64,000 nucleotides of DNA from Paenibacillus sp. cl123 (GTDB lineage Bacteria; Bacillota; Bacilli; Paenibacillales; NBRC-103111). The position numbers and the translations under genes are program-made. Within the stretch, counting starts at the first letter, position 1, and every line of letters starts with the position of its first letter. A model generated the notes under the pieces. The model saw only the letters and a list, made by a program, of their open reading frames with translations, was not told where the DNA came from and searched no databases. This document shows positions 50,176 through 58,950 of this stretch, one piece after another. The stretch spans positions 62,001 through 126,000 of the forward strand of contig NZ_FMYY01000010.1 of assembly GCF_900101595.1 (NCBI RefSeq). The letters are read 5' to 3'.

Positions 50176-51785
50176 GGGGCAACGACCTCCCGACGTGCGA
50201 ATTGGGTTTGTTCCGGCCGGATCGTGATTTCCTCGATGCCGGAGACGATGAGGCGATGCTGCTGCGCGGGATCCGCATCGGGATATTCCGTCAGCGCGTG
50301 CAGGCCGCGCGTTTCCCGGCGCCCCAGCGCAGCGGTGTACATCCAGCGCGCCGTGGCGGTCATCGCAGCGGCTTCGCGGGTTCGAACGCGGGCTTGCACG
50401 GTCTGGCGGACCGTCCCGCGGAAGCCGTCCGTCCAGACGCTGCGCAGCCGCTCGAGCGATCCCCGCAGCACCGGCTCGCTGCGGAAATAATTGATATCCA
50501 GCGGGAATACCTCCCGCTGGACAGCTTGCACGACGGCGGCGGCATCGATCTCCGCCGCCGCCGTCGTCGCACCGGAGCCTGCCTCCAGGCCGTACCGGCC
50601 GGCAGGCTGCAGGCTCCGGCTTGTCGCGCTGCGGCCTTGGGCCAGCGCGTGCCGGGCTGCTCCGGCTCCGGACCAGGTGCCGGAGCTGATCGCCCAGGAG
50701 GCGTTGAACGCGCCTCCGCCCGACTTGGCCCCCGTGACGCGCTCACGGGTGGCGGCATCGCCTGCGGCGTACAGCCCCGGCACGGTCGTTGTGCAGTCGT
50801 CACCCACGAGCCGGAGGCCGCCGGTGCCGCGGACCGTCCCTTCATAGCGCAGCGTCAGCGGGAAGCGCTCGGTGAACGGATCGATGCCGGCCCGGTCCAG
50901 GGGAAGGAAGAAAATCGCATGCGACTTGCGCAAGATTTGCCGCTTTTCCTCCGTATCCGCGTGATTCAGTACCGCATAGACGGGACCCTGGCTCAGCATA
51001 CGCGGCAGGAAGTCGCCGGCGCGCGGACCTCCGGCCTGCAGCACCGTTCCGTCCTCGGCCGTGTAGGTCGCCCAATTCAGCAGCCGCCCGCGGGTGTTTG
51101 TGCCGAAGGCTGCGCTTGGCGCATATTGCCGGGTGAATTCCATCCCGGACAGCTCCGCGCCCAGCTCCGCCGCCATCAGCAGTCCGTCGCCGGTCAGCAC
51201 GTTGCAGCCGAGCCCCTTGCTGAGGAAGGCGCAACCTCCGGTCGCAATGACAACGGCGTTGGCGCGCACCTCCCATTCACCCCCGTCCAGCCGGGAGATG
51301 CCGCGCGCGCCGCCGGCTCCGTTCTCGTCAACCAGCAGCTCGAGTGCCGGGGACTGGTCGAGGATACGTACCCCGGAGCGAGTCACCTGGCGGCGCATCA
51401 GCTTCATATATTCCGGTCCTTGTAAATGATCCCGGAGAGGAACGCCGTCCTCATCGCGCCGGAACGGATACCCCCAGCTTTCTACAAGCACAAGACTTTC
51501 ATACACTTGATCCAGCACGCGGTGAATCCAGGCCGGCTCAGCCAAATAACCGCTCTCTCTGTATCGCTGCTGGACAGCCTGCTCCCGCAGCTCCGGATCG
51601 GGCGGCAGGTACAGCAGATTGGTTCCTCCCGGCGCGGTCGCTCCGCTGGAGCCGAGATAACCTTTGTCGACAAGGACGACTCTCGCGTTGTTCTTGGCTG
51701 CGCTCCAGGCGGCCCAGGCGCCGGCCGGCCCGCCGCCGATGACGAGCACATCCGCTTCCAGCTTAGTAATTCCGGTTGCCTGCAT
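50172..51785 (-). CDS. AprA/fumarate-reductase-like FAD oxidoreductase (copy B)
   Basis: The 537-residue flavoprotein has GGGPAG at 17-22, VVIATGGCAFLSKGLG and GLYAAGDAATRE. It aligns along its whole length with copy A at 32695 but differs in the substrate-side region (for example RQYAPSAAFGTNTRGR against STAYSLAPAFSPVTKS), suggesting a different substrate. It lies in an operon with an SsuABC/TauABC-type importer, so the imported compound (sulfonate or similar) is the likely substrate. There is no SsuD/TauD-type monooxygenase in the operon. A GGGGG site precedes ATG 51785. Confidence 0.86.
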   Translation of the reverse strand: MQATGITKLEADVLVIGGGPAGAWAAWSAAKNNARVVLVDKGYLGSSGATAPGGTNLLYLPPDPELREQAVQQRYRESGYLAEPAWIHRVLDQVYESLVLVESWGYPFRRDEDGVPLRDHLQGPEYMKLMRRQVTRSGVRILDQSPALELLVDENGAGGARGISRLDGGEWEVRANAVVIATGGCAFLSKGLGCNVLTGDGLLMAAELGAELSGMEFTRQYAPSAAFGTNTRGRLLNWATYTAEDGTVLQAGGPRAGDFLPRMLSQGPVYAVLNHADTEEKRQILRKSHAIFFLPLDRAGIDPFTERFPLTLRYEGTVRGTGGLRLVGDDCTTTVPGLYAAGDAATRERVTGAKSGGGAFNASWAISSGTWSGAGAARHALAQGRSATSRSLQPAGRYGLEAGSGATTAAAEIDAAAVVQAVQREVFPLDINYFRSEPVLRGSLERLRSVWTDGFRGTVRQTVQARVRTREAAAMTATARWMYTAALGRRETRGLHALTEYPDADPAQQHRLIVSGIEEITIRPEQTQFARREVVAP

Positions 51786-51838
51786 ATAGGTCTACCCCCT
51801 GTAAATGGATTCCTGTACGTCAGTCCCGAGTATCCGGG

Positions 51839-52879
51839 CTATTTCAAAATCCACTGGTTGATATCGATATCCTTCTCAGCCAGCTTCTCCTCCACGAGGA
51901 ATTTCTTGGTGCCTTCCAGCAGCTTGATGCCTTCGTCGGTGAACGGCACATCCTTGATGCCGCTGATCGGGCTGACCTTCTCCATCAGCTCGGGGGTGGA
52001 GTTATTCAACTCGGCGAGAAATTTATAATATTCGGCAGGCTTTGTTTTCAGATCGCTCAGCGCTTTCAAGCGCGCTTCATTCCAGATTTTCGGAAAGTCC
52101 GGATTTTTGGCCAAATATTCCTCGCTCACTACCGTTGCGCTCGTCCCGAGCAGATTCGGATGCTTCGTCGCGTCGTCGATCAGCGGATAACCTTGGTCAA
52201 TTTGCTTCAAGGCAAATACGCCGGTATTGGTCATCGCATCGATCTCACCGCGCGCCAGAGCGGCTTCGGCATCGACCCGCAGCATATGGACGATTTTTAC
52301 ATCCGTAATATTGTTTTCCTTCAACAATCCGGCCAAATACCGGTGATGGAAGGAGCCCTTTTGGGTGGTTACCGTCTTGCCCTTCAGCTCGGCGAGCGTT
52401 GCGGGGCCATTTTTCCTGCCGATCAGATAACCGATGCTGTCCGTAGCTCCCTGGGTAATGAATCTCGTCTTCGCACCGGTCGACTTGGCCAGGATGGCGG
52501 GCGTATCGCCGAGGCTGCCGAAATCGAGGCGTCCGCTGATCAGCGACTCGCTGAGATCCGGCCCGTTCGGGAAAGCGGTCAGCTTGACCTCGGTGATGCC
52601 GTGCTTCTTCAGCTCTTCCTGAATGATGCCTTTATAGAACCCCCAGCCCTCAGCCCCTCCGGGAAAATTGAGCTTGCTCGTACCGATATACCCGTAGTTC
52701 AGCGCAGCCGGCACCGCAGCCTTGGTCGTTCCGGCCGGAGCAGCCCCTGTACCCGTGGAGGCGGTAGTGCCAGCGGACGTGCCGCATGCTTGGGTGAGCA
52801 GCATTGCAAACGCCAAGGCAAAAATACTGCCGAACAAGCGCCCTTTGCGTAACCGGTTTTGGACGATAGATGATGACAT
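51839..52879 (-). CDS. Sulfonate/taurine-type ABC substrate-binding lipoprotein
   Basis: The 346-residue lipoprotein has a signal peptide with cysteine at residue 32 (LLTQAC, a slightly unusual lipobox) and a type II binding fold of the SsuA/TauA/NrtA kind: LNYGYIGTSKLNF, LISGRLDFGSLGDTPAILAKS, GKTVTTQKGSFHHRYLAGLLKEN. It delivers aliphatic sulfonates or similar anions to the two permeases. It is followed by the flavoprotein gene 53 bp downstream. Confidence 0.88.
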   Translation of the reverse strand: MSSSIVQNRLRKGRLFGSIFALAFAMLLTQACGTSAGTTASTGTGAAPAGTTKAAVPAALNYGYIGTSKLNFPGGAEGWGFYKGIIQEELKKHGITEVKLTAFPNGPDLSESLISGRLDFGSLGDTPAILAKSTGAKTRFITQGATDSIGYLIGRKNGPATLAELKGKTVTTQKGSFHHRYLAGLLKENNITDVKIVHMLRVDAEAALARGEIDAMTNTGVFALKQIDQGYPLIDDATKHPNLLGTSATVVSEEYLAKNPDFPKIWNEARLKALSDLKTKPAEYYKFLAELNNSTPELMEKVSPISGIKDVPFTDEGIKLLEGTKKFLVEEKLAEKDIDINQWILK

Positions 52880-52925
52880 GGATGATTTCCCCTTTTCTCG
52901 AATCTTTGCAATGGAGTGATGGATA

Positions 52926-53783
52926 TTAGCCTTGAAAACTGTCCCGCCAGCTCAGCAGCCTGCTCTCCAGCAGACGGACCAGCGAATCGACCAGCTTGCC
53001 GATGACGGCGAAGATGATGACTCCTACAAAAATAAGCTCGGTCGTCGACGTCTGCTTGCCGAAATTAATCAGAAAGCCGATCCCCGCTTGGGAACCGATC
53101 AGCTCCGCCACAACCAGTCCGAGCCATGAGATCGCCACGGACAATCGCAGTCCGAGCAAAATACCGGGCAGACTTGCCGGCAAAATCAGACGGAAAATTT
53201 GCTGCGCCCGGTTGAAATTCAATACTCTCGCCACGTCGAATAGCTTCTGATCCACGCTGCGGATGCCCAGGAACGTATTGATATACATCGGAAAAAAGGA
53301 ACCGCTCGCGATCATGACAAGCTTGGACGTTTCGCCGAAGCCGAACCACAAAATAATAAGCGGTGCGATCGCCAGATGGGGAATGACGCGCAGCATCTGG
53401 AACGACGGATCAAGCATGAATTCGAGCTTCTGCACGAATCCGACGAGAAAGCCGAACAGCAGCCCCAGCGAACCTCCGATCAGAAACCCGACCGCCGCCC
53501 GCTGCAGGGAGATGGCCAGATGGTCGGTTAGCTCCCCCGAAACGATCAACGTCCGGAATTCCCCGGCGATATGCAGCGGAGTCGGCAGAAATTCTCTGGC
53601 GAACCATCCAAGATCTCCGGCTACCTGCCAGATCACCAGAACAAGCACGGGAATTAGCGAGCCGACGGCGAAGTCGCTCAGCTTTCCCTGAAGCAGCTTA
53701 GCGCGATGGGCGGCCAGCTCTGTGCTTGCTGTTCGTTCGAGGTGCGAAGCAGAGGGCTTCAGCACCTTGATCACATTACTCAT
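52926..53783 (-). CDS. Sulfonate-type ABC permease 2 (SsuC/TauC-like)
   Basis: The 285-residue permease has six transmembrane helices and the EAA-type loop (FDVARVLNFNRAQQIFRLILPASLPG). ATG 53783 was chosen because GGAGG lies about 9 nt upstream and the 39 codons further upstream are made of the 40-bp hairpin repeats, not protein-like sequence. It is closely related to the permease encoded just upstream, so the two probably form a heterodimer from a local duplication. Confidence 0.88.
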   Translation of the reverse strand: MSNVIKVLKPSASHLERTASTELAAHRAKLLQGKLSDFAVGSLIPVLVLVIWQVAGDLGWFAREFLPTPLHIAGEFRTLIVSGELTDHLAISLQRAAVGFLIGGSLGLLFGFLVGFVQKLEFMLDPSFQMLRVIPHLAIAPLIILWFGFGETSKLVMIASGSFFPMYINTFLGIRSVDQKLFDVARVLNFNRAQQIFRLILPASLPGILLGLRLSVAISWLGLVVAELIGSQAGIGFLINFGKQTSTTELIFVGVIIFAVIGKLVDSLVRLLESRLLSWRDSFQG

Positions 53784-53800
53784 TTCGTTAACCTCCTCCA

Positions 53801-53899
53801 AGTTTTCCGAAGGAAAACTGCGTCGTAAGCATAAGCTCCAAGTTTTCCGAAGGAAAACTGCATCGTAAGCATGAGCCCAAAGTTTTCCGAAGGAAAACA
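53801..53899 (-). repeat. Three 40-bp repeats with identical hairpins between the permease genes
   Basis: AGTTTTCC-GAA-GGAAAACT starts at 53801, 53841 and 53881, exactly 40 bp apart; the third copy lacks the last base and abuts the stop codon of the upstream permease. In the mRNA each makes an 8-bp stem with a 3-nt loop. The spacer TGCRTCGTAAGCATRAGC is also repeated. Confidence 0.95.
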
Positions 53900-53900
53900 A

Positions 53901-54767
53901 TTAGCGCCCTTGATAACTGTCCCGCCAGCTCAGCCATTTGCGCTCCAGCGCCCTGACCAGCAGGTCGGTCAGGATGCCGAACAAAGCAAAGATCAGTATG
54001 CCGACGAACACGATCGGCGTTTTGGAAAATTGCCGCGCATCCGACATCAGATAGCCGATGCCTGCCGTGGAGCCCATCAGCTCCGCCACGACAAGGCCAA
54101 GCCAGGACACGCCCAGCGAGATGCGGACGCCGAGCAGGATGTTCGGCAGCGCAGCCGGTATGACGAGCCGCACGATTTGCTTCCATCTGCTGAAGCCGAG
54201 CACCCGCGTCACATCGAACAGCTTATTGTCCACGCCTCGGATTCCCATAAAGGAATTGATATAAAGCGGGAAAAACGCGCCTTTGGCGATCAGCAAAATT
54301 TTAGACGTTTCACCGATCCCGAACCACAGGATGAACAATGGAGCGATGGCCAGGTGCGGCACCATGCGGATCATTTGGACAGTAGGGTCGAGCGCCCTCT
54401 CAGTCCGGCGGAACAAGCCGACCAGGATGCCGAAGGCGAGTCCGAGGCTTGCGCCAAGGGCAAATCCGGCCAAGGCCCGCAGCACACTGATCCGCAGATT
54501 GCCGGCCAGTTCTCCGGTCTGGGCCAGTCGGATGCCGGCCTGAACAATCCGCAGCGGCGTGGGGAAGAGCAGGGAGGAGATTACCCCCAGGTCACCAAGC
54601 ACTTGCCAAGCGGCGATCAGCAGAATGGGCGGAAGCAAGCCGAGCAGAATGCGTACGGTTTGCTGCCTGATTCTGAGACGGCGTTCTGATGAAGGCGATT
54701 GTCGTTCATATTCCGGCGGTACGGATACGGCTGCGGATTTTGCTGCCGTTGCTCCTTGTAAACTCAT
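53901..54767 (-). CDS. Sulfonate-type ABC permease 1 (SsuC/TauC-like)
   Basis: The 288-residue permease has six helices and the loop FDVTRVLGFSRWKQIVRLVIPAALPN. AAAGGAGG is 7 nt before ATG 54767. It resembles permease 2 throughout (FPLYINSFMGIRGVDNKLFDV against FPMYINTFLGIRSVDQKLFDV). SsuABC systems usually have a single permease gene, so two is notable. Confidence 0.9.
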   Translation of the reverse strand: MSLQGATAAKSAAVSVPPEYERQSPSSERRLRIRQQTVRILLGLLPPILLIAAWQVLGDLGVISSLLFPTPLRIVQAGIRLAQTGELAGNLRISVLRALAGFALGASLGLAFGILVGLFRRTERALDPTVQMIRMVPHLAIAPLFILWFGIGETSKILLIAKGAFFPLYINSFMGIRGVDNKLFDVTRVLGFSRWKQIVRLVIPAALPNILLGVRISLGVSWLGLVVAELMGSTAGIGYLMSDARQFSKTPIVFVGILIFALFGILTDLLVRALERKWLSWRDSYQGR

Positions 54768-54918
54768 GTCAATGCCTCCTTTGCAGCTTTGTTATAGAAG
54801 TCCGGTGAACAAAACGCGGCCTGAGACCAATCAGGGTTTCCGCTCGCTGGTTCCATTTGCTGTTCCACTCGCAGTTTCAACTCCCCATCGGTTCTCCGGC
54901 TTCCGATTCACCGGACTT

Positions 54919-55695
54919 CTAGATCCCGGAGCTGTCAATCAGCTCAAGCTCTTCAATTTTCTCAAACTCACCCAGTACCCTGAGGCGCAGCTCCTGAAAG
55001 GAGGTGGTCGTTTTCTTCCGCGGTATGGGCAGATCGATCGGCACGATATTGCGAATTGCGCCCGGCCTTGGCTTCAGGATAACGACGCGGTTGGCCAGGT
55101 AAATAGCTTCGTCGATATCGTGCGTCACAAAGATCATCGTCGTTTTATTTTTCTGCCAAATATCGATGAGCACTTCCTGCATATGCGTCCGGGTGAAGGC
55201 GTCCAGCGCGCCGAAAGGCTCGTCGAGCAGCAGCACCTTGGGATTGCGCAGCAGCGCCCTTGCGATAGCGACACGCTGGGCCATTCCTCCCGACAGCTCC
55301 CGGGGAAACGACTTCTCGAAGCCCTCCAGCCGCACGAGCGCGATCAGCTCATCGACCTTCCGGCGCACCTCGGGGTCGCGCAGCGACAGATCGGCCGCGA
55401 TGTTTTTTTCTACGGTCAGCCAGGGGAAGAGCCGGGGCTCCTGAAAGATGAAGCCTTTGTCGATGCCCGGTCCCTGGATGGGCTGACCGCCGAGCAACAC
55501 TTCGCCGGAGAATTGGGTATCGAGGCCGGCGATAATTTTGAGCAGCGTGCTTTTTCCGCAGCCGCTCGGCCCGATGACGGTCAGAAACTCTCCTTCCTTG
55601 ACATGCAGGACGATGTCGTGCAGCGCTTGTACGGCCCCCTTGCTGGAATGAAACGTTTTGCCCACATGCTTAATGCTTAGCAACGGCTCAGACAT
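54919..55695 (-). CDS. Sulfonate-type ABC ATPase (SsuB/TauB-like)
   Basis: The 258-residue ATPase has Walker [10 protein letters not shown], signature LSGGMAQR and Walker [17 protein letters not shown], with the DAFTR extension typical of SsuB/NrtD/TauB. ATG 55695 follows AAGGAGAGG by 6 nt; the frame extends 8 codons upstream without support. It is the first gene of the minus-strand operon ATPase, permease, permease, binding protein, flavoprotein, ferredoxin. Confidence 0.92.
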   Translation of the reverse strand: MSEPLLSIKHVGKTFHSSKGAVQALHDIVLHVKEGEFLTVIGPSGCGKSTLLKIIAGLDTQFSGEVLLGGQPIQGPGIDKGFIFQEPRLFPWLTVEKNIAADLSLRDPEVRRKVDELIALVRLEGFEKSFPRELSGGMAQRVAIARALLRNPKVLLLDEPFGALDAFTRTHMQEVLIDIWQKNKTTMIFVTHDIDEAIYLANRVVILKPRPGAIRNIVPIDLPIPRKKTTTSFQELRLRVLGEFEKIEELELIDSSGI

Positions 55696-55828
55696 GTTTT
55701 TCCTCTCCTTCGCACCCAACGCAAAACGGAGCTCATTCTAAATAGCAAACATTCAGAATGTCTCCGTTCGGTAAGGTAGACTAGTATGCAGTTTTAATTC
55801 ATAGTTTTCGGGTGTGAATTAAATGTTT

Positions 55829-55863
55829 TGATTATCTTATCAACCTCCTCTGTTTCTGTCAAT
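55829..55863 (-). promoter_or_regulatory. Promoter and palindrome of the sulfonate-type operon
   Basis: On the minus strand a perfect TTGACA (55863-55858), 17 bp, TAAGAT (55840-55835). An inverted repeat TTGAT-N6-ATCAA (55829-55844) is centred on the -10 box, where a repressor would block RNA polymerase. The 130-nt leader that follows contains a bulged hairpin (55727-55766, CGGAG/CTCCG and CATTCT/AGAATG arms). I do not recognise a known riboswitch. Confidence 0.7.
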
Positions 55864-55873
55864 GAAAAAATGA

Positions 55874-55906
55874 AAAGGCGTCATTGGCCCGAGGCGGCCT
55901 TTTTGA
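55874..55906. terminator. Hairpin with T-tract upstream of the sulfonate promoter
   Basis: AAAAGGC and GCCTTTTT enclose a GC-rich loop. It has T-runs on both strands and may insulate the divergent transcription units. The remaining bases to 56080 show nothing beyond the ribosome binding site of the next gene. Confidence 0.5.
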
Positions 55907-56080
55907 AAGAACTTCTGCCTCTGGCAAGGAGCGGAGGGGGAATAGGGAAATGAGCCATACGAGCAGCCCGGGCAGCGAAATCGATCTCGGGCAAGGGAGC
56001 GTTGCAAAACGGTTCGGACGGTTTAATAAGCATAGAGAGATAGCCGCCCGCTAAAGAAGGGCAGGAGGAGGAGAGCGCAG

Positions 56081-56965
56081 ATGAGCAGCAAGTTATGGCA
56101 GCCGGAAGTCATGGTGAATGCCAGCGCCGCCCTTGGCGAGGGCCCGTCTTGGGATGACCGCGCGCAAGTCTTGTATTGGGTCGATACGCTTGGCAAACGG
56201 ATACATAGCTTTGACCCGGTCGGATGCCGGTCGGATGTCATCCAGCTGGACGAGTATGTCGGGGCTGTGGTTACGCGTGAAGAGGGCGGTATCTTATTCG
56301 CCGGACATCAGCGTATCGCGGCTTATGATCCTGCCACGGGAACGACGAGCACGATTGCCGAGCTGACGCCCGGCGACCCGGATCTGAGGTTCAACGACGG
56401 CAAATGCGATCCGGCAGGCCGGCTGTGGGTCGGTACCACGTCGCTGACAAACCGCGAGCGAGCAGCCGCCTTGTACATGCTGGACGGCGATGCGCTCCGC
56501 CCTGTGCAGGAGGGCGTGAGCGTATCCAATGGTCTCGGCTGGAGTCCGGACGGCGGAACGATGTACTATATCGACACTCCGACGCAGCAGGTGGCCGCCT
56601 ACAACTATGATCCCGATACCGGCAGGCTGGCCGACAAGCGGATCGCAGTCGATTTCTCCCGCGAGGAGGGCTGGCCTGACGGCATGACGCTGGATGAGGA
56701 GGGCATGCTTTGGATCGCCCATTATGCCGGTTATCAGGTCAGCCGCTGGAATCCCGCTACAGGGGACAAGCTGTTTGCGGTCAGGCTTCCTGCTCCTAAC
56801 GTGACTTCGTGCGTATTTGCCGGCAAGGACCGCAGCGAGCTGTACGTCACGACGGCGGCACAAGGAATGAGCGGTGAGGAACGCGGCCAATACCCGCAGG
56901 CAGGCTCGCTGTTCCGAATCTTGACGGACCTCAAGGGGGCAAAGACGCATCGCTGCCGGGTGTAG
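56081..56965 (+). CDS. SMP-30/gluconolactonase-family lactonase
   Basis: The 294-residue six-bladed beta-propeller enzyme shows family motifs LGEGPSWDD (metal-binding Glu), FNDGKCDPAGRLWVGT (Asn-Asp) and SNGLGWSPDGGTMYYIDT (Asn and Asp of the metal site). It hydrolyses sugar lactones to aldonic acids. GGAGGAGAG is 6-8 nt before the ATG. It is monocistronic with a terminator; the substrate is unknown. Confidence 0.9.
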   Translation: MSSKLWQPEVMVNASAALGEGPSWDDRAQVLYWVDTLGKRIHSFDPVGCRSDVIQLDEYVGAVVTREEGGILFAGHQRIAAYDPATGTTSTIAELTPGDPDLRFNDGKCDPAGRLWVGTTSLTNRERAAALYMLDGDALRPVQEGVSVSNGLGWSPDGGTMYYIDTPTQQVAAYNYDPDTGRLADKRIAVDFSREEGWPDGMTLDEEGMLWIAHYAGYQVSRWNPATGDKLFAVRLPAPNVTSCVFAGKDRSELYVTTAAQGMSGEERGQYPQAGSLFRILTDLKGAKTHRCRV

Positions 56966-57000
56966 CGGCGACCAAACGAATACCGATCACGGAACGATGA

Positions 57001-57031
57001 GCCCGGGCGCAAACTGCGCGCCGGGTTCTTC
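57001..57031 (+). terminator. Terminator of the lactonase gene
   Basis: CCCGG-GCGC pairs with GCGC-(G)-CCGGG around a 5-nt loop (57002-57025), followed by TTCTT. A TTGACA at 57035 may be part of the next gene's promoter but lacks a good -10. Confidence 0.7.
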
Positions 57032-57147
57032 CAGTTGACAAAACCGGTCTGCTCGGCTTAGATGATAATACAACCTGGACGCCGATGCGGCATACCGAAC
57101 TCTATACGGACATGTTGTCCACCATGCGCACCTAAGGGGGAAGTCTC

Positions 57148-58950
57148 ATGCTGTACTCGCTAAAAAGGCGTCTGATCGCGTTTTTCGTCGTCCTTCTGCT
57201 TGTCTCGTTCGGCACTATGGCGGTGCTCTTCTTCAACGAATCGCGTTCAATTATCGCCACATATATCGAATCATCCGCCTACGAGAAAATGGAGGAGTAC
57301 GGCTCGTTCGTCAATATGGGACTCATGCAGATGTATGATTTATGCTCTGTCGTATTCAATAGCGATACGACCAAAGCATGGGATAATGCGTGGTCGGACC
57401 CCGGCTTGTCCGCCGGAGAGAAAACGCTTGCAAACATTCAGCTTAGCCAGTTTTTGACCCGGACTACAAACAGCTACTCCATCGTGTCGTCTGTCGCTAT
57501 TTACCGCCAGGAAGGCTTGTGGATCGCAGCGGATAATCCCGGCATGCCGGACACCGCGTTCAAGCAGGCAGCCTGGTATAACAGCTTCTACCAGCAGGGC
57601 GAGCGATTCGTTCCCGCGCATCAGGACCCGGCCGAGGTGCGGCGCGCCAAGCCGTTCGATGTCGTCAGTCTGCTGCTGCCGATCGGCACGTTCGAGCCCT
57701 CGCAGGCGAAAAGCATGATGAAGGTCAATGTTCGCGCCGACTTCTTTCTGGAGCCGTTGAACCGGATTCATCTGGGGGAGACGGGGACGATTTTCCTGCT
57801 GGATCAGCAGGGCCGCTCTATTCTGAATCAGCATGAATACGCTTCCCATCCGGAAGCGGCGCAGCAGGTGGAGCAGATTCTGGCGCAGAGCGGGCAGCAG
57901 GGGGTCACGCATATCGGGAATGCGCAGGGCAGCAAGGACATCCTGGTTTATAAGAAGCTGAAGCAGAGCGGCTGGCTGCTCGTAGGTCTTGTTCCCGAGG
58001 CTGACCTGTACGGCAAGCTGTACAAGCTTCGCACGACGATGCTGGTGCTCGGCTCCCTGCTGCTTGTCGGAGCTATCGCGGCGGCCACCTGGCTGTCTTA
58101 CGGGATATCCGGGCCGCTGTCCCGGCTCGCTTCAGCGATGCGTTATGTGCAGATGGGGGATTTTGACGGGGCGGAGAGCCGCATTCCTGCAGAAGGAAAA
58201 GTCCGCAACGAGGTCGGTTACGTGACGGCAACGTTCCGTAACATGGTGAGTAGGCTCAGGCAGCATATCCAGACGGAATTCGAGCTTAAGCTGCTGCGGC
58301 AGCAAGCGGAGTACAAGGCGCTGCTGATGCAGATCAACCCGCACTTTCTGTTCAATACGCTGGAGCTGCTCAGCTCTCTGGCGATGCAGCGGCGAACGCA
58401 TGAGACAGTAAGCGTGATCGAATCGCTTGGCAAAATGATGCGGTTCTCCCTCCGGAGCAGCGACGATCTGATCCGGCTCGAGGAAGAACTGACATATGTG
58501 CGCCACTACGTTGCCATACTGCAGATCCGCTTTGGCGATAAGCTGTACATCCGTTTGGAGGAGGAAGAGAAGACAGGACGGTTATCCATTCCTAAGTTTA
58601 TCCTGCAGCCGCTTATTGAGAATGCTGTCAAATACAGCTTCCGTCAGCAGGCGGAGGCCCGTATCGGCATCCGGGCATGGAGCTTGCCGGACGGCTTGCA
58701 TCTCTCCGTATCCGACAATGGTCCGGGTATTGAGCCGGAGCTGGCGCAGAGGCTTCAGGCAGAGGCGCGCTCCTCGCAATTCCCACAGATTCTGGATAGT
58801 CGCTCCCAGCAGATCGGCTTGCGCAATGTGCTGGCCCGCTGCCAGCTGTATTACGGCGCTTTGTTTGCTTTTCATATTCAATCCGTCCCCGGACAGGGCA
58901 CTTGTATTGAGCTTATATTGCCGGCCCAAGGAGGAGTAAACGATGTATAA
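57148..58950 (+). CDS. YesM-type sensor histidine kinase
   Basis: The 600-residue kinase has two transmembrane helices (residues 10-30 and about 295-318) around an extracellular sensor, a HAMP domain, the His_kinase domain with H399 in LLMQINPHFLFNTLELLSSL, and a HATPase domain (LIENAVKYSFRQQ, VSDNGPGIEPEL). It phosphorylates the response regulator whose gene it overlaps by 8 nt. AAGGGGGAA is upstream of the ATG. The neighbouring importer suggests control of sugar uptake. Confidence 0.92.
   Translation: MLYSLKRRLIAFFVVLLLVSFGTMAVLFFNESRSIIATYIESSAYEKMEEYGSFVNMGLMQMYDLCSVVFNSDTTKAWDNAWSDPGLSAGEKTLANIQLSQFLTRTTNSYSIVSSVAIYRQEGLWIAADNPGMPDTAFKQAAWYNSFYQQGERFVPAHQDPAEVRRAKPFDVVSLLLPIGTFEPSQAKSMMKVNVRADFFLEPLNRIHLGETGTIFLLDQQGRSILNQHEYASHPEAAQQVEQILAQSGQQGVTHIGNAQGSKDILVYKKLKQSGWLLVGLVPEADLYGKLYKLRTTMLVLGSLLLVGAIAAATWLSYGISGPLSRLASAMRYVQMGDFDGAESRIPAEGKVRNEVGYVTATFRNMVSRLRQHIQTEFELKLLRQQAEYKALLMQINPHFLFNTLELLSSLAMQRRTHETVSVIESLGKMMRFSLRSSDDLIRLEEELTYVRHYVAILQIRFGDKLYIRLEEEEKTGRLSIPKFILQPLIENAVKYSFRQQAEARIGIRAWSLPDGLHLSVSDNGPGIEPELAQRLQAEARSSQFPQILDSRSQQIGLRNVLARCQLYYGALFAFHIQSVPGQGTCIELILPAQGGVNDV

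Noticed and set aside
53784-53900. N-terminal extension of permease 2
   Set aside because: The 39 extra codons are the 40-bp hairpin repeats read in frame, and a good ribosome binding site supports the start at 53783.
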